From contig NZ_JAIQWW010000009.1 in NCBI RefSeq assembly GCF_020164455.1, forward strand, positions 62,001 through 126,000: a stretch of 64,000 bases of DNA, in the 5' to 3' direction. The number at the start of each line of letters is the position of its first letter. Within the stretch, counting starts at the first letter, position 1. This DNA is from Phyllobacterium chamaecytisi (GTDB lineage Bacteria; Pseudomonadota; Alphaproteobacteria; Rhizobiales; Rhizobiaceae). The notes under the pieces are model-generated. The model was not told the origin of the DNA. It saw only the letters and a program-made list of their open reading frames with translations, and searched no databases. Below, one piece after another: positions 37,264 to 46,858 of the stretch. The translations under genes and the position numbers were made by a program.

Positions 37264-38649
37264 TCAGAGGCCGGCGCGGATTTCTTCAGCCAGCGCCTTC
37301 AGCGTGGTCTCCACGTCGGCGCCGTTGACCATCTTCTGCATGGCGACCGCCCAGGCATTCACCGCCTCGCTGAACCCTACGCGCGGGGTGAACTGTTGCT
37401 TTGCCCGGTCCTGGGTCGCCTTGAAGCTTTCGACATAATTGTTGAACTCGGGCTTGGCTGCATAAGCAAGCCAGGTTTTGTCATCCCACGTCGACCTGCG
37501 AGCTGGATTCCCAAGCTTTCCAGCGACGGCGCCATTTAGATCCACCTGCTTTGACGTCGCCCACTCTATAAACAGCCAGGCCGCGTCCTTCTTCTGGGAT
37601 GCCGCATTCATTGCCAGCGACCAAGTCCAAATGTTGGATTCGAAGTTCTTCGCGTTCGGAGCGTGGAGCGGCGGAGCAAAGGCGATCTTTCCGGATGCAG
37701 GCTTGCCAGCGACATCGCTCCAGAAGCCAAACATATTCGAATCGATCGCCATGGCCGTGCGGCCGGACGAAATGCCATCGACAACCTGGTACCAATTGTC
37801 GTTAGCAAAGGATGGCGCGGCGCACTTCTTGATCATGTCCACGTAGTCTTTGTGGAAAGTGATGGATTCTGGGGAATCAAGTCCAGTGTCGAGCTCGCCA
37901 TTTTTCACGAAGAAGTCTTGCACGCCGTAGGATTTCGCGATCGAAATGGGCGCGGTATGGATGCTGCTCCAAAAGCGGACCCCGCGGACGCCGAGCGGGG
38001 TGATCTTGGGATCGGCGGCCTTTAAGGTATCACACGCCTTGCCCATCTCTTGGGGCGTCGTCGGTACTGCGACATTGTACTTGTCAAGGATGTCCTTGCG
38101 GTAGAGAAGCTGGATATTCTCGAACGCGTTTGGAATTGCCCAAACCTGCCCGTTGTCATCAGGCTTGATCTGGCCATCCTGGATGCTCCATGTCAGAGCG
38201 TAACGGAGAGCGGGGAAGAAGTCGTCATAGTCGTAGTCGGACGCCGTAAGTTTCGGATCTTCCAGGTATTTGTTCAACGGCTCCAGAGCGCCGCCCGGCG
38301 CAAGATCCCATGCCGGCTGTATACCCGTGCCGACGACGTCCCACGCAGGCGATTTAGTCGTCAGCTGTATGGTCAGCTTGCTCCAATAGGTATCGTCGGG
38401 ATAGAGTTCCGGAACAACCTTGATGCCCGTCAACTTCTCAAATTCCGGTAGCTGAGCAGCAATCGCGTCAGCATATGGATGGATGTCATAGGCCCAGGTG
38501 ATTGACGTTCCTTCGAACTGACGCCAGTTCACGTTTTCAGCGGCGGCAGATGTTGCTATGCCTGTAGTTGCGAGCAATGCAGATCCTAGTACAATGCCCT
38601 TTGCAGTGCGCGCGGTGTTGCTGCAAAGGACGCTCAGTGAATTGTACAT
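37264..38649 (-). CDS. Extracellular solute-binding protein family 1 (sugar-type), orphan
   Basis: 461 residues from ATG 38649 (MYNSLSVLCSN), with GGGAGGAAAGA before it; the upstream ATG is not needed. It has a signal peptide to about ATSAAAENVNW, then TSITWAYDIHPYADAIAAQL, KLTGIKVVPELYPDD, GQVWAIPNAFENIQLLYRKD and WLFIEWATSKQ, typical of large sugar/polyol binding proteins of CUT1 importers. No permease or ATPase of that family is adjacent; the next gene downstream is a LivH scrap. Its promoter region duplicates that of the LacI gene next to it. Confidence 0.88.
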   Translation of the reverse strand: MYNSLSVLCSNTARTAKGIVLGSALLATTGIATSAAAENVNWRQFEGTSITWAYDIHPYADAIAAQLPEFEKLTGIKVVPELYPDDTYWSKLTIQLTTKSPAWDVVGTGIQPAWDLAPGGALEPLNKYLEDPKLTASDYDYDDFFPALRYALTWSIQDGQIKPDDNGQVWAIPNAFENIQLLYRKDILDKYNVAVPTTPQEMGKACDTLKAADPKITPLGVRGVRFWSSIHTAPISIAKSYGVQDFFVKNGELDTGLDSPESITFHKDYVDMIKKCAAPSFANDNWYQVVDGISSGRTAMAIDSNMFGFWSDVAGKPASGKIAFAPPLHAPNAKNFESNIWTWSLAMNAASQKKDAAWLFIEWATSKQVDLNGAVAGKLGNPARRSTWDDKTWLAYAAKPEFNNYVESFKATQDRAKQQFTPRVGFSEAVNAWAVAMQKMVNGADVETTLKALAEEIRAGL

Positions 38650-38713
38650 TCTTTCCTCCCTCGGCATTCAGCCAGATTGACATGGCTCACCTCTCCGTTC
38701 CCAGGTTTGCCAT

Positions 38714-38794
38714 CTGAAGGAATACGCAGGGAGAGCAGGAAATAGCTAAGAAAGCCTGGAGGAATTTGGGTAAAATTGAGTAAGCTTGCCGGCA
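38714..38794 (+). repeat. Direct repeat copy 1, promoter region of the binding-protein gene
   Basis: About 81 bp that recur at 40152-40232 in the same orientation with high but imperfect identity; a 21-bp core (38764-38784) is identical. It sits 65 bp upstream of the binding-protein start. The minus strand offers TTTACC then a TTAGCT-like -10. The rest of 38650-39105 shows no gene. Confidence 0.65.
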
Positions 38795-39105
38795 CGTCTC
38801 TACTTTTGCAGGGAACCCTTTGACGATATCCGGCAGAAAGCATCGGCGCATGGCAACAGCAATTAAACGATGTTAGCCACAATGGGCCGCTGCCGTACTC
38901 AGCAAACCCTAATCGCAGCCGAAATTAAAGTTCAATGACAGTGGACCTGCAACGATCTCAGAAGGAACAGTGACCCTGGTTGCGTGGTTGTGGGGATGCA
39001 GCAGACCCTTGACAGTACCCCGCAATTAATGGCCGAGTGAAATCACGAGAGCGAACTCTCTAGTCAGAATGGTCCTTCTATTGTTTCCCGATTAAAACCA
39101 AAAAT

Positions 39106-40101
39106 TTAGACAATCACGCTGTCCCGTACTTTAATTTGGAATGGCAATGTAGTGGCATCGGGTGCGTGTTCCTGCAGACCAAATCGGTGAAGTAGAACAT
39201 CGATCGCTCGGCGCGCCTGGATCTCCAAATTTTCCTCAATAGCAATGGTCATTGTCCCATCCCTGAGCATAGTGGAGGTTTCACCGATGAGATCGTGACC
39301 AACAAAAGCGATGTTGCTTCTTCCATTTAATGCTTCGACCACCAGGCTATTTGACGCTCCCGCATTATAAACAGCGGCGATGTGGTTGGTTTCAATCAAT
39401 CTGTGACGCAACGATATGCGTGCTCTCACCTCATCCTCGCCTGCTTCTATGACTTCCGTGAGTGAAGCGTCTGGCCGATACTCCATAAGAGCCTCCCTGA
39501 AACCGCCGATTCGCTCAGAGTCGCCTCGATACTTCAGACTGTGGCACAGAACGACGCAACAACCTGCTGGCGGAATCATATGAGATAACAGAAATGCTGC
39601 CGCCCTGCCCGCTCGGTGATGATTTATACCAACATATGCCAACCTTGGGGCGGTCGGAAGGTCTGACATAATGGCAACAACCGGAACACCGGCTGAGGTA
39701 ACTGTCGCTATCGCCTCAAGGATAGCATCGTCTTCCTGCCCACACACGATAATAGCATCGCTTCTAGTTGTCGCAATTGCCTTTGCCAGCCGATTAGGTT
39801 TGGCGTGGTCTACGAACGTTCTTTGGATGATTACACTGTGGTTGACCAAAGGAATTAATTTTTCGAAAAATTCGTTCAGTTTTGCGAACAGCGGAACTTC
39901 TCGACGTCCCAGCAGCACCTCAAATCTGAGGTTGGTACGATAAACACTAGGAAGGCTTCTCACCCACCCCAGCTGTCGAGCAGCATCAATGACCTTTTTG
40001 GCCGTTGCAGGTGCGACACCACCGCGCTCGTTGAGCACGCGATCAACCGTTGCAAGACCAACCCTCGCCAGGCTCGCGACTTCATCTAGCTTTACCTTCA
40101 T
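39106..40101 (-). CDS. LacI-family transcriptional regulator
   Basis: 331 residues from ATG 40101 (MKVKLDEVASLARVGLATVD); upstream in-frame codons lie inside the repeat and are not used. HTH LDEVASLARVGLATVDRVLN with hinge KKVIDAARQLGW, then a type-I periplasmic-binding effector domain (DAIIVCGQEDDAILEAIATV, YVGINHHRAGRAAAFLLSHM, IAFVGHDLIGETS). It shares its duplicated promoter with the downstream binding-protein gene and lies beside the demethylase module, so it may control either. The effector is likely a sugar or polyol. Confidence 0.88.
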   Translation of the reverse strand: MKVKLDEVASLARVGLATVDRVLNERGGVAPATAKKVIDAARQLGWVRSLPSVYRTNLRFEVLLGRREVPLFAKLNEFFEKLIPLVNHSVIIQRTFVDHAKPNRLAKAIATTRSDAIIVCGQEDDAILEAIATVTSAGVPVVAIMSDLPTAPRLAYVGINHHRAGRAAAFLLSHMIPPAGCCVVLCHSLKYRGDSERIGGFREALMEYRPDASLTEVIEAGEDEVRARISLRHRLIETNHIAAVYNAGASNSLVVEALNGRSNIAFVGHDLIGETSTMLRDGTMTIAIEENLEIQARRAIDVLLHRFGLQEHAPDATTLPFQIKVRDSVIV

Positions 40102-40151
40102 CCTGCAGGGCTGCCATGATATAGGCTCGTAGCGATCGACGGATCGCGAAC

Positions 40152-40232
40152 CTGAAGGAATACCGAGGGAACAGGTACTATTTAAGAAAAGCCTGGATGG
40201 ATTTGGGTAAAATTGAGTAAGACTTGCCTGCA
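40152..40232 (+). repeat. Direct repeat copy 2, promoter region of the LacI gene
   Basis: Partner of 38714-38794; the identical 21-bp core is at 40201-40221. It ends 51 bp upstream of the LacI start, nearly the same spacing as copy 1 has to its gene, so the two genes probably have the same promoter and operator. Confidence 0.65.
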
Positions 40233-40399
40233 TAAATCAGCTTTTACAGGACCCTATTTTGCGAGCCCAATGAATCCGGACTGGAATGGGCTTTTTATAG
40301 GAATGGCGTCCTGTAAATCATCGGCATCTATATAGTTGCATCGAATATCCAGACAGCATCATATAAGGTCAGGCGACAACGGCTTAAAACGAGACTCTT

Positions 40400-41626
40400 A
40401 TGAAAAAGAAAATTGTGATTGTCGGGGCCGGCCATGCAGGCGGACGCGTCGCGCAAATACTTGCTGCGTCTGATCATGATCTTGACATCACTCTCATCGG
40501 ACGAGAGTCCGTTCCACCGTACAACAGACCGCCCTTGTCAAAAGGTGTACTTCTCGGCAAAAGCCAACTCGAGGATTGCTTGCTTTGGAGACCGGAAGAC
40601 ACGGCTTGGGACAAAGTCAGATTTCTGTCCGGCACCGCTGCAAAATCCATTCAGATCGAGAGTAGAACGTTGCTCCTCGATGATGGGACAAAAATATCCT
40701 ATGATTCGCTGGTTCTCGCGACGGGATCTCGCGTTCGCCATTTGACGGTTCCGGGCTCGGAAGCTGAGGGCGTACATGTCCTGCGAACATTCAAAGATGC
40801 GGTCAAAATCTCAAGGTATTTCAAGACGAGCAAGCGACTGGTGATAGTTGGCGGTGGGTTCATCGGCCTAGAAATTGCCGCTGCCGCATCCAGCATTGGG
40901 TTAAAGACGGTTGTGGTTGAGGCAACGGAGAGACTCCTTTCCCGAATTGCGCCAAGAAAAATTGGTGATGCTCTTTTAAGCCGGCATCAGAGACAGGGTG
41001 TAGAATTCCGTTTCAGCTCTATGGTCGAACGATTCCTACTGAGTTCTTCCGGCAAGCTCAAAGGCGTTCTTCTTTCGTCCGGCGAATACATTCGGACCAA
41101 TCTCGCGGTCATGGGTGTCGGTGTTTCCGCAGAAGGCGCGTTGGCGAAGTCTGCGGGCCTCGAGGTCGACGTCGGCATACGCACGGGACAATCTTTGGAA
41201 ACCGCCGTGAACGGTATTTTTGCTTGCGGAGACTGTGCTTCCTTTTGGCATCCGCTATTCGAACGGCACATCCGAGTCGAAGCTTGGCAAAATGCTGAAG
41301 ATCACGCGCGCGTTGTCGCGAGCAACATCCTGGGGGAAGAAGCTGCATGCAACGCAGTTCCCTTCTTCTGGTCAGATCAATATGAGCTTTCGATGCAGAT
41401 TGTTGGCTTGCCCCACCTTGCATCATCGGCGATTGCAAAGCATCTTGGCGCCTCCACTCTTCTCTACCATGTTGATGCGCTTGGGAGACTTGTGGGAACG
41501 ACTGGCTTGGGCGATTCAGGTGATATCGGGAAGCATATTCGAGCAGCGCGACATGCAATCGCTGCTCGTGCCCACCCAAGATTTTCTGCACTTCAAGACG
41601 GCGTCGCTGAAGACATATTTCTTTAG
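40400..41626 (+). CDS. Ferredoxin reductase, NAD/FAD-dependent (second copy, convergent)
   Basis: A 408-residue reductase of the rubredoxin/putidaredoxin-reductase type. FAD motif IVIVGAGHAGGRVAQIL at 4-20, ESVPPYNRPPLSKGVLLG, NAD motif LVIVGGGFIGLEIAAAA near 147, FACGDCASFWHP near 275, and QNAEDHARVVASNILG. It would move electrons from NADH to the MocE ferredoxin encoded convergently 6 bp away. It is a clear paralogue of the reductase at 44073-45398. Its promoter lies in the 40233-40399 gap, apart from the main operon. Confidence 0.9.
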   Translation: MKKKIVIVGAGHAGGRVAQILAASDHDLDITLIGRESVPPYNRPPLSKGVLLGKSQLEDCLLWRPEDTAWDKVRFLSGTAAKSIQIESRTLLLDDGTKISYDSLVLATGSRVRHLTVPGSEAEGVHVLRTFKDAVKISRYFKTSKRLVIVGGGFIGLEIAAAASSIGLKTVVVEATERLLSRIAPRKIGDALLSRHQRQGVEFRFSSMVERFLLSSSGKLKGVLLSSGEYIRTNLAVMGVGVSAEGALAKSAGLEVDVGIRTGQSLETAVNGIFACGDCASFWHPLFERHIRVEAWQNAEDHARVVASNILGEEAACNAVPFFWSDQYELSMQIVGLPHLASSAIAKHLGASTLLYHVDALGRLVGTTGLGDSGDIGKHIRAARHAIAARAHPRFSALQDGVAEDIFL

Positions 41627-41632
41627 ATCGTT

Positions 41633-41962
41633 TCACCCAATTTGCACAAACACAGTTCCGTTCTCGACTTTAGCTGAGTAAGTTTTCAGTCGATTGCACG
41701 CAGGTGGATTCAGTGCTTCACCCGTGCGAAAGTCGAAGCAGCCGGCGTGGCGTGGACACTCCACCGTCGTCCCCATCACAAAGCCATCGGAAATATGGGC
41801 ATATTCATGTGTGCAAATATCGTCGGTAACGAAGACCCTATCGTCCGCCGTTCGAAATACGGCGAAGCTCTTTGAGCCATGATCCCAGCGCTTGACATCT
41901 TCCTTTGGTAGTTCGTTGAGTTTGCAGGCCGCTACCCATGTTGCTGTATCAGTCATTTCCAC
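41633..41962 (-). CDS. mocE: MocE-family Rieske-type [2Fe-2S] ferredoxin
   Basis: 109 residues (GTG start; ATG two codons in also possible). Rieske ligands are clear: CTHEYAHISDG (Cys-x-His) and CPRHAGCFDF (Cys-x2-His). The pattern ADDRVFVTDDICTHEYAH and TGEALNPPACNRLKTY matches MocE, the ferredoxin of the rhizopine 3-O-methyl-scyllo-inosamine catabolic genes. It is the last gene of the minus-strand operon 46434-41633 and would carry electrons from a ferredoxin reductase to the di-iron oxygenase encoded first in the operon. Confidence 0.85.
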   Translation of the reverse strand: MEMTDTATWVAACKLNELPKEDVKRWDHGSKSFAVFRTADDRVFVTDDICTHEYAHISDGFVMGTTVECPRHAGCFDFRTGEALNPPACNRLKTYSAKVENGTVFVQIG

Positions 41963-41997
41963 GCCTCATTTTGACAGTCCATAGTTGCTGTTCGGCC

Positions 41998-43125
<1,128 letters not shown>

Positions 43126-43188
43126 TTATTTTCCTATCTACTAATATTATCGCTCATTTCATAAAACGAATAATGCAACGATGTACGG

Positions 43189-44025
43189 CTATGGACCATT
43201 CAAACCGTCCCATCGATCCCGGACGAGGTCGCGCATCATCAAAGCCTCGGACCAACGATCGGTCGTGTCATTGCCGTCGCGCCCTGTAATGGCGTAGGGC
43301 TTCGGACCTAGTTCACACACGAATGCCAGAGTCGCATTTGGGTCTGCGCGCCCCATCCAACTCTTGAAGCCGTACTCCCACCAGCCCAGAAAAAGATCGA
43401 GCCAGGGCTTATGATGAGGAAAGGAAATTTCGATCTGGACCTGTTCTCGACTCGCGACGCGTCCATGAAACGCCCATGAATTGTCAAGTATTCGTTTGAT
43501 GTAACCGTCATCTGTCTCATTGATCGGCCAGGCGAATTCCCGACCGACCAGAAAGTGCGACACATCGCCGAGAAGTTTCAGGTCTGGGAAACAATCCAGT
43601 AAATCCAGCGTGAAGTAGAGGTCGGTGGTCATTCGGTCGCGATGGGTTTCTATATAGACAGGAAAGTCCACTTCCTCGGCCAGCCTGCGCCAACCCTCCA
43701 GCAAAGGAATACAGTCTTGAATCCGACGCGGTCTAACGTCGGGCTGGATGTCGAGATGGTGCAGTCCGCTCTCGACGGCATTTTCGAGCACCGGCTTCAA
43801 ATCATCAACGGTTTTGGGGAAGCACTGACCTTCGGCCCGTAAGCCGGACGCCCTGAGGAGAGCCGACATGCGTCTTACCTGCTGTGGATCTCTCCAGTCG
43901 GCGCTTATGCCGTCAAAGCCTGCGGCGTGTATTTTTTCGATTTTCTGCTCAACCGATGCCTCATAGCCATCGCTGTGTCGACGCTCCATCGCCCACATTG
44001 ATTGAAAAACTAAAAGCTTCTGCAT
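43189..44025 (-). CDS. Xylose-isomerase-like TIM-barrel protein (candidate MocC/IolE-type)
   Basis: 278 residues from ATG 44025 (MQKLLVFQSMWAMERRHSDG), preceded by GGGAGGACCT. AP-endonuclease-2/sugar-phosphate-isomerase fold: KIEKIHAAGFDGISADWRDP, VYIETHRDRMTTDLYFTLDL, and LKLLGDVSHFLVGREF supply the metal-binding Glu, Asp and His. Inositol and rhizopine catabolic loci contain such proteins (IolE, MocC), which dehydrate or isomerise inosose-type ketones. The neighbours support, but do not prove, the MocC comparison. Confidence 0.75.
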   Translation of the reverse strand: MQKLLVFQSMWAMERRHSDGYEASVEQKIEKIHAAGFDGISADWRDPQQVRRMSALLRASGLRAEGQCFPKTVDDLKPVLENAVESGLHHLDIQPDVRPRRIQDCIPLLEGWRRLAEEVDFPVYIETHRDRMTTDLYFTLDLLDCFPDLKLLGDVSHFLVGREFAWPINETDDGYIKRILDNSWAFHGRVASREQVQIEISFPHHKPWLDLFLGWWEYGFKSWMGRADPNATLAFVCELGPKPYAITGRDGNDTTDRWSEALMMRDLVRDRWDGLNGP

Positions 44026-44072
44026 AGGTCCTCCCAAAACGCCGTCCTCTGGCCACCTGATCCGATGGATCG

Positions 44073-45398
44073 TCAGGCCACCACCGCAGGAACAATCAGA
44101 CTTCTAAGGTCAACGGTGTAATCACAAAGATCACCAACGCCCGGAGTGAGCATTCGTTGAATCATAAGCTGGCCAAAACGAACGCCACGCCCGACCTCCC
44201 GGAGCGAGCCAAATCCACTAACCCCTGCTATGTGGCCAGTCTCTGTCATATGGAATAGCAATAATGAACCGTCCAGGCAGACGCGCTCGGTGATGAAAGG
44301 TCCCCTTGCTGGGAATCCAGCTATTTGGATAGTGCTTTCGTACTGATCGGACCACATCCATGGCGAAGTTGAGTAGATCTGTTCGCCGCCGAGCATGTTT
44401 TTGGCGACCACGTAGGCTTGATCCTCGGCGTTCTTCCAACATTCGAGCCGAATCCGTTCACCCGACGCCTCGTCCGCAAACGAGCAGGCGTCACCTGCCG
44501 AATAGATTGAGACATCACTGGTTCTCAGGTACTTGTCAACGGCAATCCCATTGTCAATATCCAAGCCTGCGGCTTGAGCTAGGGAAACCCTTGGCTCAAC
44601 GCCTACGCTAATCAGGACGACGTCGCACTCCAAAATCTCCCCGGTACTCAACCGCAAAGATGAGACATTATTGACACCATTAATTTCTTTAACAGCGCAA
44701 CCAAGTTTGAAGCACACGCCTTCTTTTTCGTGGCGAAGTTTCGCTGCCAGCGCGATCTTTTCCGGCACGGCCCGGTTCATCAAACGGTTTGCGAGCTCTA
44801 CTACGGTTACGTCACACTTCCTTGCGATAGCGCTTGCTGCAGCCTCGAGGCCAATAAGACCGCCGCCGACAATCACGACCTTTGCACTCTCCTGCAGCCA
44901 ACTCGCGAGTCTATTCGCGTCAGAAGCAGAGCGAAGGAAGGAAATCTTACCTAAATCACTTCCTATGACGTTGAGACGTCGAGGCTCAGCGCCAGGCGCC
45001 AAGAGCAGCCGATGGTAGGGAAGCTCCGCACCATTGGAAAGCTCAATCAGATGCGAATTCCGATCAATCGAAAGCGCAGTGGTATCGCGAATATGCTCGA
45101 TACCATTGGCAGCAAAGAAACCGTCGACAAGAATCGGATATTTTTCGAAGCTGTTGGTGCCGGACAGAACCGCCTTCGAAAGGGGCGGCCTTTCATAGGG
45201 CATAGCGTCTTCGCTTTCCACGATTGTCAGCTTTCCGCTCCATCCGTTCTTTCGCAAGGCCTCTGCGGCGCGAGCACCCGCGTGGCCTGCGCCGACTATG
45301 ACCATTCCATGTTCGGACAAGTTCTTCTCCACAGGTGCGTCGTTAAGAGTAAAGGTGGATGTCGGCCAATCTTCCGCCTGGCCGACATCAGACTTCAT
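44073..45398 (-). CDS. Ferredoxin reductase, NAD/FAD-dependent (operon copy)
   Basis: 441 residues from ATG 45398 (TTG one codon earlier). A 30-residue N-terminal extension precedes the FAD motif MVIVGAGHAGARAAEALRKN. AMPYERPPLSKAVLSG, VVIVGGGLIGLEAAASAIAR, YSAGDACSFADEASG and KNAEDQAYVVAKNMLGG follow. It belongs to the same family as 40400-41626. In the operon it lies between the oxygenase and the TIM-barrel genes, the position expected for the reductase (MocF role) of a three-component oxygenase. Confidence 0.9.
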   Translation of the reverse strand: MKSDVGQAEDWPTSTFTLNDAPVEKNLSEHGMVIVGAGHAGARAAEALRKNGWSGKLTIVESEDAMPYERPPLSKAVLSGTNSFEKYPILVDGFFAANGIEHIRDTTALSIDRNSHLIELSNGAELPYHRLLLAPGAEPRRLNVIGSDLGKISFLRSASDANRLASWLQESAKVVIVGGGLIGLEAAASAIARKCDVTVVELANRLMNRAVPEKIALAAKLRHEKEGVCFKLGCAVKEINGVNNVSSLRLSTGEILECDVVLISVGVEPRVSLAQAAGLDIDNGIAVDKYLRTSDVSIYSAGDACSFADEASGERIRLECWKNAEDQAYVVAKNMLGGEQIYSTSPWMWSDQYESTIQIAGFPARGPFITERVCLDGSLLLFHMTETGHIAGVSGFGSLREVGRGVRFGQLMIQRMLTPGVGDLCDYTVDLRSLIVPAVVA

Positions 45399-45435
45399 CA
45401 AATTCGAGAGTCTGCAGCCGTATGACCTGACTGCT

Positions 45436-46434
45436 TCATGAAGAAGGCGGGCGTTTTTTCTTGAAGCGCTCGTTCATTGCAGCGTGAGCTTCTGCTGTCC
45501 CATTATGCCAGGTACCAAACCAGCGATCAAAGGGAACCGAGCCATCACCGCCGTAGTTCACTTCAAAATAGCGGTGGTGCAGATAGTGCATATAGGTCGC
45601 CAAATCTATCTCGACCTTTCCGTTCACGACCATCCGACCGAAGGCACTGTGGTCAGGGGCAGGAGCGAAGTTGAGGTGCACAAGGTGATAAACCACCAGC
45701 AATGGGTTCGAGTAGATGACCCACTGGATGAGAACACTGGAATAGTAGATCACGTGTTCGATTGGGTGCATCGACAACCCCGACCAAGGAGTGGGGTTGG
45801 AATTTCGGTGATGCACGCTGTGGGCCAGCTTATATAGTAGCGAGGAGTGCATCAGGCGATGAACCACATAGAAGTGCGCTTCGCGCCAGAATGCGACCAA
45901 AAACATGCACATACCGAAATAGACCGGATGCGCCTCCATATCCAGATACGGTATGTAGCCATTTGCCATTGCCCAAAATGTGACCACCTCGTAGGCGGTC
46001 CAAATTGGAACCCCGCTGAACAACGTCCAAAACATGTTGTCAAAGAGCTGTTTGCCGAACAGGAACGTTTCGCTGTCCTTCGGCCAGCGTGCGTTGTACT
46101 TGAAATCAGTACCCTGCGACCGCCTTACGTAGAGTCGAATGTGCCAAAAACTGGTCCAAACCAGGAGAATAATAAAGTTCTGGATGAACAGATTGGATAT
46201 CCACCCGACCTCGAAATTTTTCATCTGCTGGAGATCAGGTATCAGGAACCACCAGATACCCACGGAAACGAGCATGTAAAAGGCATTATAAGGGAAAAGA
46301 TATCCCCCCCAGCCAAAAATAAATTTGAGAAAGGCGCCTGGTTTCGGCGGCCAAACAAACACAGGAGGCGTTTCGACAACAGGTGGTATCCACCCACCAG
46401 TATCGGGTCTATCAGCGTCACTTATATCTGCCAT
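45436..46434 (-). CDS. Fatty-acid-hydroxylase/sterol-desaturase-family di-iron oxygenase
   Basis: 332 residues from ATG 46434, with GGAGGAG upstream (an earlier in-frame start is not needed). Membrane spans lie near 45-65, 85-110 and 140-165. The histidine boxes of the superfamily are seen as HFYVVHRLMH, HSVHHRNSN and HYLHHRYFEV. Members hydroxylate sterols and lipids or cleave ethers (alkylglycerol monooxygenase). With a MocE ferredoxin, a reductase and formaldehyde dehydrogenase downstream, O- or N-demethylation of a methylated sugar, polyol or amine is the simplest reading. The substrate is unknown. Confidence 0.85.
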   Translation of the reverse strand: MADISDADRPDTGGWIPPVVETPPVFVWPPKPGAFLKFIFGWGGYLFPYNAFYMLVSVGIWWFLIPDLQQMKNFEVGWISNLFIQNFIILLVWTSFWHIRLYVRRSQGTDFKYNARWPKDSETFLFGKQLFDNMFWTLFSGVPIWTAYEVVTFWAMANGYIPYLDMEAHPVYFGMCMFLVAFWREAHFYVVHRLMHSSLLYKLAHSVHHRNSNPTPWSGLSMHPIEHVIYYSSVLIQWVIYSNPLLVVYHLVHLNFAPAPDHSAFGRMVVNGKVEIDLATYMHYLHHRYFEVNYGGDGSVPFDRWFGTWHNGTAEAHAAMNERFKKKRPPSS

Positions 46435-46858
46435 TTTTTCTCCTCCCATGGCGTTTGGTGCCCGCATAGTGAGCGGTATAACTCAAGTCGATGATTACTC
46501 TTGAAGAAATATACTGCCAGTCGGAATTTGAGGGTTTCCCCTCATTCTCAGCTTCACGCTGTTCGGGAAGCCCTCAAAACTTGCTCCATCCGAACTCAAA
46601 TGCTTGAACATCGTACATTTCCAAAGTTCGGGAACCGAGGCCTTATATAAGTTCCTGTTGTTGTCGTAGGTACACGTGCGCGCGCGAATCGGTCGCGCCA
46701 GATCTCGATTACCTCGGCGTCGTCCAGGTGTTCCCACGATCCACTGCATTTAGGGCTGCGGGGTACCATCCCACAATCCGTGCTTACGCAGTCGAAGGGC
46801 GTTTCCATCAGACTGTACCGGGCGGTAACGTCATCTCTTACTGCTACCCAATCGCCAG
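46435..46858. other. Promoter region of the oxygenase operon
   Basis: A 424-bp gap. TGAG-cggtataa-CTCA at about 46470 is a short imperfect palindrome that could be an operator. Open frames here (for example 46596-46862 on the minus strand) have no ribosome-binding site or recognisable features and overlap the next gene's end; I do not call them genes. Confidence 0.35.
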
